Below are positions 25,034 through 32,711 of a stretch of DNA of 64,000 nt, one piece after another. The notes below the pieces were generated by a model. That model did no database searches, was not told where the DNA came from, and was given only the letters and a program-made list of their open reading frames with translations. The DNA comes from Roseomonas mucosa. Its GTDB lineage: Bacteria; Pseudomonadota; Alphaproteobacteria; Acetobacterales; Acetobacteraceae. The translations under genes were made by a program, and so were the position numbers. Every line of letters starts with the position of its first letter. The first letter of the stretch is position 1. The DNA lies in contig CAMDWG010000008.1 of the NCBI GenBank assembly GCA_945878375.1, forward strand, positions 1 to 64,000. Reading direction: 5' to 3'.

Positions 25034-25812
25034 CAAACTGTATTTTTGGTTGGGAGAACTGGGGCCTCACGGGGACCCTTGCGGCGAGTTCTCAGACTAC
25101 CGGCCTTGAGATCACACAGCTTCAAAACGACCTCGGTGCAACCAGCACTTCATGGCTGACCGGCAGCGGCGTCACGACAGCTTTCTTCACTATCGACGCC
25201 GGGACCACGGTCGAGTGGGGCGCGTTCGGGCTTTTCAACACCAACCTGACTCCCACGGCCACAGTTCGTTGGCGGGTCGGCACCAGCACAACCATTTTCA
25301 CGTCGGATAGCGGTACGCTATCCAACACAGTCGCTGCGGGCTACCGACAGTCGCTCTTCGTCCCAACCACCGCGTATTCGGGACGGTATGCTCGCTGCGA
25401 CATCGTGGACACCTCAAATTCAGAGGGGCGCATTCGCATCGCGCAGCTTTTCGCCGGGCGCGCGCGTCGTCCTTCAATAAACCTGGGGGTCAGCACCGGG
25501 TTCAGTCGCGAATTTACGACACCTAGCCTGATCACACGCGGGGGTCAGGAATACCCATTTTTCCGGTTCTCGCGTCGCTCTTGGAATGTGGTCTTCCCTC
25601 AGATGTCCTCTTCCGACATGTGGACCATCGCGCAGGAACTCCACCGGGTCGCCGGTGAGGGGGGCAACGCCCTCTTCGTTCCGTTCCCCACCGAGACCAA
25701 CACACCCAGAGATGCAGTGTTCGGGCGCGTGACCGAAGCCGGTCCAGCCGTCTTGCCCCATACCCTATCCGACTTTTTCAATTGGTCGGTCACCTTCACG
25801 GAAAGGCTCTAA
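25030..25812 (+). CDS. tail protein, distal-tail type
   Basis: A 260-residue beta-rich protein with an aromatic N-terminus (FGWENWGLTGTL), a discoidin-like centre (TVEWGAFGLFNTNL; RYARCDIVD) and a C-terminal half with RFSRRSWNVVFPQMSS and FNWSVTFTERL. The last motif, ending a protein of this size after the tip gene, fits distal tail or hub-associated proteins. It is coupled to the preceding gene by a 4-nt overlap. Exact family not assigned. Confidence 0.6.
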   Translation: MTNCIFGWENWGLTGTLAASSQTTGLEITQLQNDLGATSTSWLTGSGVTTAFFTIDAGTTVEWGAFGLFNTNLTPTATVRWRVGTSTTIFTSDSGTLSNTVAAGYRQSLFVPTTAYSGRYARCDIVDTSNSEGRIRIAQLFAGRARRPSINLGVSTGFSREFTTPSLITRGGQEYPFFRFSRRSWNVVFPQMSSSDMWTIAQELHRVAGEGGNALFVPFPTETNTPRDAVFGRVTEAGPAVLPHTLSDFFNWSVTFTERL

Positions 25813-25818
25813 AGTACT

Positions 25819-26913
25819 TTGCTCGCTAATTTTGTTCAGGAATCCGCAAACAATCCCGGCACTAACACGACGGTCACGCTTGCGGGCGCAGCTACCGGCC
25901 GTCGCACGTTCGCGAATGCGTTCGCGAATGGCGCTGCGGTCTATTATTTTCTCGACAACGGTTCCCAGGCCGAATGGGGCTCTGGCACAATCACGCACGG
26001 TTCTCCTGCCACACTCTCTCGGGGCACAGTCCTAGGCAATACTCTTGGAACATTGGCCCGACTAAATTTTTCAGGCCCCCTTCGTGTGTATTGTGCCCTT
26101 CCGGCTGAACGGTCCGTGTTCCGCGACGCGAGCGGGAACGTGCCCCTCACAGGCGATGTGACACTCAGCAAAGCGTCGCCTTCCATACTTTTGAACCGCC
26201 CGAACGCTTCAAGCATCGCTGCGCTTTTCGGCCGTGTGAATAACACAGACCGCTGGCGCGTCGATTTGGGGAACTCCGTCGCTGAGACAGGCTCTAATGC
26301 GGGCTCGGACTTTGTCATAACGCGATTCACCGACGCAGGCGTGTCCATTAGTTCGCCGTTGAGCATCTCCCGCGCAACAGGCGCGGTGGCTCTCAGCGGT
26401 GCTCTCTCGGTCGGGGGCGCCCTCTCGGCCGGGGGCGCCATCTCAACATCGGCGGGCGATATAACCGCCTCGGCCGGATCACTCCGCTCGCAGCTCGCGG
26501 GGGCACCTACTACAGGACAGGTGGTTCTAGGAAACGGCTCGTCTCGGCTTTTGTACAATGGCTCGCAATTCGATCTGAACGCTCCCCTGGCCGTGGCGCT
26601 ATTGCGCGGAGGCGGCGGAAACGCTGGAACGCTTCAGGCTCACGGAACGACCAACTCCGTAAATTTCCGCTGGGACTCAAGCTCTCTGCTTTACCGCATA
26701 GATGAAGTACTGGAACGAAGAATTGCGACGGTGGGTTATGGGGAAGTGGGTTCTTATGTATGGGCATCCATTGGTATAGGACCTGACGTTGCGCCGGGTA
26801 GTTCCTTCTCTGGAAGTAGAATTGGACTGGGAGGAACTTGGATTAGTGTTAATAACTACATACTGCAACCCAATGACGTTCCAAGCAGTGGCCTTTTTGT
26901 TAGGATCGCCTAA
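25819..26913 (+). CDS. tail spike/fibre-like protein
   Basis: A 364-residue protein. The N-terminal 110 residues (LANFVQESANNPG to PAERSVFRD) form a conserved attachment module that often begins phage tail fibres, with FLDNGSQAEWGSGT and SRGTVLGNT. Then SGNVPLTGDVTLSKASPSILL, repeats of GALSVGGALSAGGAI type and a receptor-type C-terminus follow. TTG start overlaps AGTACTT (25813-25819), 6 nt after the previous stop. The last 70 codons are more AT-rich than the rest, which may indicate recent exchange of the tip domain. Confidence 0.65.
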   Translation: MLANFVQESANNPGTNTTVTLAGAATGRRTFANAFANGAAVYYFLDNGSQAEWGSGTITHGSPATLSRGTVLGNTLGTLARLNFSGPLRVYCALPAERSVFRDASGNVPLTGDVTLSKASPSILLNRPNASSIAALFGRVNNTDRWRVDLGNSVAETGSNAGSDFVITRFTDAGVSISSPLSISRATGAVALSGALSVGGALSAGGAISTSAGDITASAGSLRSQLAGAPTTGQVVLGNGSSRLLYNGSQFDLNAPLAVALLRGGGGNAGTLQAHGTTNSVNFRWDSSSLLYRIDEVLERRIATVGYGEVGSYVWASIGIGPDVAPGSSFSGSRIGLGGTWISVNNYILQPNDVPSSGLFVRIA

Positions 26914-27393
26914 ATGACAAATATCCGGTCCCCTTACTACGCAAACGCCACCCAAACACTGATCGACTGCGAAATCGAAGTCGCAGGCAATTGGCTTCCA
27001 TTCACCGCTTCAGCAGCCGACCCTGATCAGACCGGGCGCGACATTCACGCTCGGTTATTGGCGGGCAAAGCTGGCGCCATTGCGCCATATCGGCAGCCTG
27101 CGCCGCCCACGCCGCAGAGCGTGACGTTCCGTCAGCTTGTGCTGGCTATGCTGGCTTCAGGATTCCTAACGGAAGAGGAGGCGCTCTTGGCAGCCGAAAC
27201 ACGCGCTCGGCCCCCAGCGCTTGAGGCAGTCATTGCCAGCTTATCCCCGAGTGACGCCCTTGAGGCCAAGATCACCTGGGCGACGATGACCGAAGCACAG
27301 CGGAACCACCGACTCTTCGCCGCCCTAGTGGCGACTGGGACCCCCACGGCAGAGCAGATCGACGACGTATTTCGACTTGCCGCCACGCTCTGA
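26914..27393 (+). CDS. small tail-associated protein at the end of the late genes
   Basis: A 159-residue protein with SPYYANATQTLIDCEIEV at the start, LPFTASAADPDQTGRDIHARLLAG, a Pro-rich linker and a helical C-terminus containing SVTFRQLVLAMLASGFLTEEEA. Such short proteins are found next to spike genes and are thought to help fibre assembly. TAGGA upstream; it starts at the end of the spike gene. A strong terminator follows at 27473. Confidence 0.6.
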   Translation: MTNIRSPYYANATQTLIDCEIEVAGNWLPFTASAADPDQTGRDIHARLLAGKAGAIAPYRQPAPPTPQSVTFRQLVLAMLASGFLTEEEALLAAETRARPPALEAVIASLSPSDALEAKITWATMTEAQRNHRLFAALVATGTPTAEQIDDVFRLAATL

Positions 27394-27472
27394 GGCGTAT
27401 TTGCCTATTTCACTTGGCGCCTTTCTTCTCGGCGCTCTATCTATCTGAAATACCATCATTTCAAACTCGCGC

Positions 27473-27499
27473 AGCCGCACGATCTATGGTCGTGCGGCT
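27473..27499 (+). terminator. terminator at end of phage late genes
   Basis: AGCCGCACGA (27473-27482) pairs perfectly with TCGTGCGGCT (27490-27499), followed by TTCTTTTT. The 250 bp beyond it to the integrase remnant contain AT-rich sequence and the att core. Confidence 0.88.
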
Positions 27500-27610
27500 T
27501 TCTTTTTGACAATAAAGGCGGAAATAAAATAAAAAAACACCAAATATAGATGCTCGTCAGAGGAGCGCCATCAATATGTATAACCCAACTACTCAAAAAT
27601 AATAACAATT

Positions 27611-27655
27611 TTGGTAAGGGAGAGGTCGAGAGTTCAATCCTCTCCAGCAGCACCA
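27611..27655 (+). repeat. att core: 3' half of tRNA-Thr(GGU)
   Basis: The 45 nt fold as the 3' half of a tRNA: anticodon loop TTGGTAA (27611-27617, anticodon GGT), anticodon stem GGGAG, variable AGGTC, T-stem GAGAG (27628-27632) with loop TTCAATC and CTCTC (27640-27644), acceptor CAGCAGC, A and CCA (27653-27655). No matching 5' half (acceptor GCTGCTG, D-arm, stem CTCCC) lies upstream; phage sequence does. This is what an attachment core carried by a phage looks like. The integrase remnant begins 93 bp downstream. Confidence 0.82.
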
Positions 27656-27747
27656 TTCTAAGCTGTTGTTTGGCAACGGCTTTCAGGCGAATTAGGGATT
27701 TACGGCGGCTCCAGCGATACGCTGGGGCGATACACGTGGCCTTGCCG

Positions 27748-28060
27748 ATGACCCGTCCGACCAAGCATCCAAAGACCGGCGTTTACCGAATTCGCATGAG
27801 GGTCCCGAAGGACCTTCGCGCGACGCTGGGCGTTGGCGACCGCAACGTCACACTCGGGACCAAGGACCCCAAGGAGGCCGCCGCGAAGGCCCCCATCCTC
27901 ACCGCGAAGCTGAAGGCCGAGTTCAACGCGGCTCGCGCTGCATCCGGGCCGGCGCGGCGGCTCACACATCGCGAGGTGATCGAGTAAGCCGGCATCTGGT
28001 ATCGCGAGACGGTCAGCGCATGGCAGGACGACCCGGGCAAGACCCACGCCGCGAAGCACG
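27748..28060 (+). pseudogene. tyrosine integrase remnant (N-terminal DUF6538-type part)
   Basis: From ATG 27748 the frame encodes TRPTKHPKTGVYRIRMRVP, DLRATLG and LGTKDPKEAAAKAP, the N-terminal signature of DUF6538-type phage integrases. A TAA at 27985 interrupts it. The same frame goes on with AGIWYRETVSAWQDDPG, which belongs to the family, so the stop is a nonsense mutation. Similarity fades near 28060; the catalytic domain (R-H-R-Y) is missing. An integrase 93 bp after a tRNA end is the usual position for site-specific elements, so it marks the left side of an old insertion. Confidence 0.75.
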
Positions 28061-28147
28061 GGAAGCCCCGTGTTCGAACCCCGGCCTGGTCTGGGGAACC
28101 GCTTAATCTCAGGTCCAATGCGAGCGCGAGGAACAGGCCAGCTAAGT

Positions 28148-29158
28148 CTAGTCAGGCGCGCTCGGTGGAGCCGCAGAAAGCGCCGGAGCCGCCCCAATCG
28201 AGAGCACGGCTAGACCGGCATCAATAACGCCTCTAAATGCCGCATCGACGTCTCTGACGTCGATCCGAAGTGGCTGCCCGACTTCCTGCGTCTCATCCCC
28301 GGTCTTCGCGATGTATGCTTTGTCCACCACGCCGCGCCGGTGAACCACAACATGGCGACGCTGCCACAGTAGCCAGAGTGCAGAGCTATTCAGCGGGCCA
28401 TGTAACTCTGCCCGACCGGGAGCGATGACCGAAAAGACATCTCGAATCACTTCGAGAGACGAGAGACCACGCTCTGCAAGGAGCACCTCGCCCATTCGCC
28501 CAGACAGATCAAAATTGTGCTCCGCAAGCACGTCCAAGCCGACCAAGTTAGACCCGAAGTGTCTCTTGGCGGGCGCGTCCCGAAGCAAGCGAGCAGCCGC
28601 CTGCGGCGACTCGTTGAGCAACGCGATAGCCACCTCATTCACCAAAACCTCAAGCGCGCCCCAAGTAGCTGCGAGCGTTTGGTGCAAGAGGTCGCGGCTC
28701 GCATCCGCAAATTCGCCATCCTCAAGTTGGTTCTCGAGTTCTGTGAGTATCTCGCTGGCTATCGAAGGCAAAGGTAGGCCTGCCTCTTCTTGCTCCTGTC
28801 TCCGCAGATCTTCATGTGCCCACTTTGCCGCCGCCTGTACCTGTTCCCGCGAGAGCCCTTCGTTGGGGCCGGTATCCTTCAGCGCACGTATCTTTGCAGA
28901 AACGAACAGGTGATCAAAGCGGCGGCGATAGACCAGCCGCGAAGTGAAACTGAACGGCATAGCGGCAACCGTTTGCGCTCTCTCCAGGTTGCCAATGAAA
29001 GCTTGAGCAGCATCACGCAGCACATCTGGAAGGCGCCCCGCCACTTCACGAAGAGGCGTGAACGCAGCATCAGGCCGAGGCACAAAGAAGCGAGGCAATG
29101 TCGAAGCCCAGCGTTCCCGATGCCAATCTCTGGACTTGGTCACGGCCCCGTCACCCAT
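28148..29158 (-). CDS. HEPN-domain protein, putative defence or toxin cargo
   Basis: A mostly helical protein of about 336 residues from ATG 29158 (a GTG at 29257 is an alternative start). The C-terminal part has RRHVVVHRRGVVDKAY (RX4H, about Arg268-His273), the active-site motif of HEPN ribonucleases, with the HRxGxxDxxY extension common in that superfamily. The N-terminal two thirds are helical and charged with no known domain. HEPN proteins act as RNases in toxin-antitoxin and abortive-infection systems, but some are inactive. It stands alone, opposite to the phage genes, between direct repeats of the tRNA end. No antitoxin gene is visible beside it. Function inferred. Confidence 0.6.
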   Translation of the reverse strand: MGDGAVTKSRDWHRERWASTLPRFFVPRPDAAFTPLREVAGRLPDVLRDAAQAFIGNLERAQTVAAMPFSFTSRLVYRRRFDHLFVSAKIRALKDTGPNEGLSREQVQAAAKWAHEDLRRQEQEEAGLPLPSIASEILTELENQLEDGEFADASRDLLHQTLAATWGALEVLVNEVAIALLNESPQAAARLLRDAPAKRHFGSNLVGLDVLAEHNFDLSGRMGEVLLAERGLSSLEVIRDVFSVIAPGRAELHGPLNSSALWLLWQRRHVVVHRRGVVDKAYIAKTGDETQEVGQPLRIDVRDVDAAFRGVIDAGLAVLSIGAAPALSAAPPSAPD

Positions 29159-29313
29159 TTTCGCAGCCCCCCGGCGCCCCACCCGTAAATCGTCAGGGGA
29201 CCATAGCGCAGGAGCGTGAGCCTTGTGAGCGATACGCGAGAGTGATACGCGCGCCACAGCGTAACCGACCGAAAACCCTCAGAAAACGTAACTTTCGCCC
29301 GCACCCGCCCGAT

Positions 29314-29336
29314 TTCAATCCTCTCCAGCAGCACCA
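29314..29336 (+). repeat. right copy of the tRNA-Thr 3' end (attR candidate)
   Basis: 23 bp identical to 27633-27655, beginning TTCAATCCTCTCC and ending CAGCACCA: T-loop, T-stem 3' strand, acceptor strand and CCA. The sequences on either side differ from the left copy. Chromosomal genes begin right after it. The rest of 29159-29569 holds no gene I can support. Confidence 0.82.
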
Positions 29337-29569
29337 GTCCCAACATCGCGACACCCGACATCCTGGCTTCAGCCGCTCTGCGCATCGAGTGGTTGACCAC
29401 GGGCCATACCGTGCACAGATCAAAGGGACGCACCGGGCAGGAAAGGATCGCGGTCGCCCCCCAAGCTCCGGGCGGCCCTCCGCGCCAGCCCGTCGCCGGA
29501 TCGGTGCCGCCTTGCGGCTGACACGATCATGCGCCAGCCCTGCCGCAAGCCCGAGGCAACAAGGCCGCC

Positions 29570-30655
29570 ATGACCCTGCCGACCCCCCTGCCCACCGCCC
29601 TGCCCCATCGCGGCCACGGCACGCGCCACCCCGGCGAAAGCCCGGCGATCTCCGTCGTCGTGCCGGCCTATAACGAACAGGAAGTGCTGGCGGAATTCCA
29701 CGCCCGCACCATCCCCGTGCTGGACGCCATCGGCCTGCCCTTCGAGATCGTCTACGTCAATGACGGGTCCCGCGACCGGACGCTCGAGGTCATGCTGGCC
29801 CTCCAGGCCGCCGACAGCCGCGTCGCGGTGGTCAATCTCTCGCGCAATTTCGGCAAGGAGATCGCGCTGACCGCCGGCCTCGACCACGCCGCCGCGACGG
29901 AGGCGGTGGTGGTGATCGATGCCGACCTGCAGGACCCGCCGGAGGTGATCCCCGACCTCGTCGCCGCCTGGCGGCGCGGCTTCGACATCGCCTATGCCCA
30001 GCGCCGCGTGCGGGAAGGCGAGACCTGGCTGAAGAAGGCGACCGCCGCCGGCTTCTACCGCGTGATGCAGCGCCTGGGCGGGCGCGTGCAGCTGCCTGCC
30101 AATACCGGCGATTTCCGGCTGATGAGCCGCCGCGCGCTGGATGCGCTGCTGACGCTGCGCGAACAGCACCGCTTCATGAAGGGGCTGTTCGCCTGGGTCG
30201 GCTTCCCCGCTGTCCCCGTGCTGTATGACCGCGCGCCGCGCGCGGCGGGGACCACCAAGTGGAACTACTGGAAGCTGTGGAATTTCAGCCTGGAGGGCAT
30301 CACCTCCTTCACCGTCGGGCCGCTGAAGATCGCCACCTATCTCGGCCTCGTCACCGCCGTCTTCGCCACTGGCTTCGGCGCGCAGATCATCGCGAAGACG
30401 CTGATCTGGGGAAACCCGGTCGCGGGCTATCCCAGCCTGATGGCGGTGGTGCTGTTCCTGGGCGGCGTGCAGCTGATGACGCTCGGCATCATCGGCGAAT
30501 ATCTCGGCCGGGTGTTCAACGAGACCAAGGGAAGGCCGCTCTATTTCATCGAGCGGCACATCCCCTCGGGCGAGGCCTATCGGCAGGCCAACAGCGTGCC
30601 GACCGGCGCGCAGCGCGCGGCGGCGTCCGGCACCAGCGGCGCCAGCGCGGCCTGA
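29570..30655 (+). CDS. family 2 glycosyltransferase, polyprenyl-phosphate sugar type (GtrB/ArnC-like)
   Basis: A 361-residue membrane-bound GT2 that likely moves a sugar from a nucleotide donor to undecaprenyl phosphate on the cytoplasmic side. ISVVVPAYNEQEVL opens the GT-A fold; VNDGSRDRT and IDADLQDPPE (metal-binding DAD) and the NTGDFRLMSRRAL segment follow. Two membrane helices lie at about 245-270 and 285-310, then GEYLGRVFNETKGRP, standard for the family. Its 3' end overlaps the convergent gene on the other strand by 79 bp. Confidence 0.88.
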   Translation: MTLPTPLPTALPHRGHGTRHPGESPAISVVVPAYNEQEVLAEFHARTIPVLDAIGLPFEIVYVNDGSRDRTLEVMLALQAADSRVAVVNLSRNFGKEIALTAGLDHAAATEAVVVIDADLQDPPEVIPDLVAAWRRGFDIAYAQRRVREGETWLKKATAAGFYRVMQRLGGRVQLPANTGDFRLMSRRALDALLTLREQHRFMKGLFAWVGFPAVPVLYDRAPRAAGTTKWNYWKLWNFSLEGITSFTVGPLKIATYLGLVTAVFATGFGAQIIAKTLIWGNPVAGYPSLMAVVLFLGGVQLMTLGIIGEYLGRVFNETKGRPLYFIERHIPSGEAYRQANSVPTGAQRAAASGTSGASAA

Positions 30656-32193
30656 GCGGCCGGCAGGATCAGCCGCAATTCCCCCGGCGCCAGCGGCGCG
30701 GCGGCGAGCGCGGCGTCGCGGCAGGCGGGCGGGCGGGTGTGGCGCGCGACATACATCGTGCTGGCCGGCACCGCGCGTTCCGAGGCCAAGGCCAGGACTT
30801 CGAGCAGCAGCCCATAGCTCTCCCCCCCACCGCCCTGCTGGTCGAGGCAGGGCCAGGAGGGCAGCAGGGTGAGCGTCTCCGCCCGCGCCAGTTCCGCGCG
30901 CAGGGCCGTCGCCTCCACCGACCAGGGGCGGCGTTCGCCCGCCCAGGCCCCGATCGCGGCGCGCAGCGGCGCGGCATCGGCGAATTGGATCAGCCCCGCC
31001 AGCAGGCATAAGCCCGGCGCACGCCGCGCCAGCAGCACCATCGCCCCGACCAGCAGCGCATAGGCGACCGGCCAGAAGAACCGCCCCGAAGCGCGGAATT
31101 GCTCGAGCGCCGCCGGCGCATCCCCGAGGTCGAGCACGATACGCCGGCCAAAGCCGACCTCATGCGTGACCGCAAGCGCGGTCAGCGCCAGCAGCACCAG
31201 GACAAGGCCCGCATGCCGCCGCAGCAGCCGCGCCGCCGCCACCGGCTGCAGCGCGATGCCGACACCAAGCCCCAACAGCAGCCCGGCGCCGAGCCAATTG
31301 TAGCCCTCCCACCCGCCATGGCCGGTGGCATCCAGCTGCGGGGACCAGGGGATGCCCAGCAGCCCCGACCCCGCCGGCCAGACCGGGGAGAGCAGGTTCA
31401 TGGCGAACATGCCGTAGCCACGCCCGCCGCCTGCGCCGAGATAGCCGAAGCCCGCCATCACCAGCAGCACCGCCCCCGCCGCCGCGCCGACCGCGAGCCC
31501 CGCGCCGAGGAAGCGCTCGCCCCGCAGCAACCGCGTGGCCGGCACGGCGCCGAGCAGCGCCAGCGTCATCACCGCCAGATAGGGGTGCACCAGCAGCGCC
31601 AGCACCTGCAGCCCACCCGCCGCCAGCCACAGCCCCGGCGTGGGCGCGCGCAGCAGGCGCAGATAGAAGCCGAGTCCCGCCAGCAGCAGGACATGGCCGC
31701 ACAGCGCCGCATGGCCGAAGCGCCCGATCCAGGCCGGCATGGACAGCGCCGCGAGCGCAACGCCGATGGCGGGCAGCAGCCGCGTCTCACCCGCCCCGCG
31801 CAATGCCCAGACGGCCGCGACCGGCTGCAACACCCAGGCGAGGCCGTAGAACAGCCCGACGCCGTGGAAGCCTTCCGGCAGCAGCCCGCGCATCGCCTTC
31901 AGCAGCAGCACGAGCGCCGGGATGGAATCGGCGAAGGCGGTGTTGATCCCGCCTTCCTGGGTGTCGAGATTCGCCGCGAAGGTCGGCGGCCAGCGCCACA
32001 CATCGGCGATCAGGTAGCGCTGCGCGATCATGTGCTGCGCGGCATCGCCCAGCGGCCGCCAGGACGCGCCCGTGCCAGGGAACAGGATATCGGCCGGAAA
32101 CACCCACCAGGCCATCGCCACGCCCAGCGCCAGGGCGACGGCATAGGCGATCCGGGCGGAGCCGATCGGGTGGTGGCTGGGCAGGCGAGACAC
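30577..32193 (-). CDS. large multi-pass membrane protein (DUF6311-like)
   Basis: A 538-residue protein with about ten membrane helices and a C-terminal periplasmic part. The loop with LGDAAQHMIAQRYLIADVW and the NLDTQEGGINTAFADSIP segment are typical of DUF6311-type proteins, thought to be GT-C-like sugar transferases in glycan clusters. It may use a lipid-linked sugar, such as that made by the adjacent GT2. GTG start. Convergent overlap with the GT2 gene. Function inferred from context. Confidence 0.65.
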   Translation of the reverse strand: MSRLPSHHPIGSARIAYAVALALGVAMAWWVFPADILFPGTGASWRPLGDAAQHMIAQRYLIADVWRWPPTFAANLDTQEGGINTAFADSIPALVLLLKAMRGLLPEGFHGVGLFYGLAWVLQPVAAVWALRGAGETRLLPAIGVALAALSMPAWIGRFGHAALCGHVLLLAGLGFYLRLLRAPTPGLWLAAGGLQVLALLVHPYLAVMTLALLGAVPATRLLRGERFLGAGLAVGAAAGAVLLVMAGFGYLGAGGGRGYGMFAMNLLSPVWPAGSGLLGIPWSPQLDATGHGGWEGYNWLGAGLLLGLGVGIALQPVAAARLLRRHAGLVLVLLALTALAVTHEVGFGRRIVLDLGDAPAALEQFRASGRFFWPVAYALLVGAMVLLARRAPGLCLLAGLIQFADAAPLRAAIGAWAGERRPWSVEATALRAELARAETLTLLPSWPCLDQQGGGGESYGLLLEVLALASERAVPASTMYVARHTRPPACRDAALAAAPLAPGELRLILPAAQAALAPLVPDAAARCAPVGTLLACR

Positions 32194-32255
32194 TCCGGCG
32201 CGGGTCGCACCGGTCTACCGGCCGAGCCTGGCCCGCGTCCAGCGTCCAGCCAGGA

Positions 32256-32429
32256 CTACCAGATGAGCGGCACCAGCAGCCCGAGCCCGATCCAGGCGGG
32301 CACGGACAGCATGATCGCCAGCAGGATGCCCTGCGCCGCCGCGCCGGGTCGCCGCACGGAAGCGGACGGCTTCGTCGCACCGGTCGGCAGCTGGATGGAT
32401 CGCCGGGGAAGCGTCAGCATCTGGCCCAT
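32256..32429 (-). CDS. small membrane protein candidate
   Basis: 57 codons from an ATG at 32429: a basic N-terminus (LPRRSIQLP) and one hydrophobic C-terminal segment (IMLSVPAWIGLGLLVP). No Shine-Dalgarno is clear. It lies between the membrane protein and the sugar transferase. Amphipathic composition suggests a real small membrane protein, but I cannot confirm a family. Confidence 0.35.
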   Translation of the reverse strand: MGQMLTLPRRSIQLPTGATKPSASVRRPGAAAQGILLAIMLSVPAWIGLGLLVPLIW

Positions 32430-32711
32430 GAAGAAATGATGGCAGGACTGGGGCGGGATCGCCCGTGAATTCGGCGGGAGACGCAAAAATTCCTGGAAAG
32501 CCCCCGGCTTGGAGCGTCGCCACAATCCCGCCGCAACCCCGTCGCAAACCCGCCGGGGCGGCTCAGTATCCCTGTAGCTGACACAGGGTGCTGTCGAGGA
32601 TTGAACCGGGTCAGCGCAGGTGCCAGATGGCGCGGCGACTGGTACCGGGCAGGCTCGGGCGCCACCCAACCCGAGGAAAGACGCGGGCCACCCCCGCTCA
32701 CGAGGACCTCC

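Larger units (their letters stand above)
1..27655 (+). mobile_element. prophage (siphovirus) late region, left end outside window
   Basis: Continuous run of plus-strand phage structural and lysis genes from portal (734) to the last tail protein (27393), ending at a tRNA-derived att core (27611-27655). Identified families are portal, scaffold, tail tube, P22-type coat, GH24 lysozyme, Rz/Rz1, fibres, PhoH, connectors, tail chaperones and tape measure. No terminase, integrase, repressor or replication gene is present before the att core, so the left part is missing. Spacers are AT-rich while coding bodies are GC-rich. That the element is integrated is inferred from its continuity with chromosomal genes at the right. 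Confidence 0.9.
27656..29336. mobile_element. small integrated remnant between tRNA-derived direct repeats
   Basis: 1.68 kb lie between the two copies of the tRNA 3' end. It holds a broken integrase directly after the left copy and a HEPN-domain gene on the other strand. It may be the remains of a second element integrated at the same tRNA gene, or the right end of the phage itself after deletion. Confidence 0.6.

Noticed and set aside
28060-28110. T-arm-like sequence GTGTTCGAACCCC, possible tRNA
   Set aside because: The stem on either side has a mismatch and no acceptor, D-arm or anticodon arm can be built around it.
31099-32439. 446-codon plus-strand frame opposite the DUF6311-like gene
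   Set aside because: Arg/Gln/His-rich antisense shadow; the minus-strand gene has clear membrane helices.
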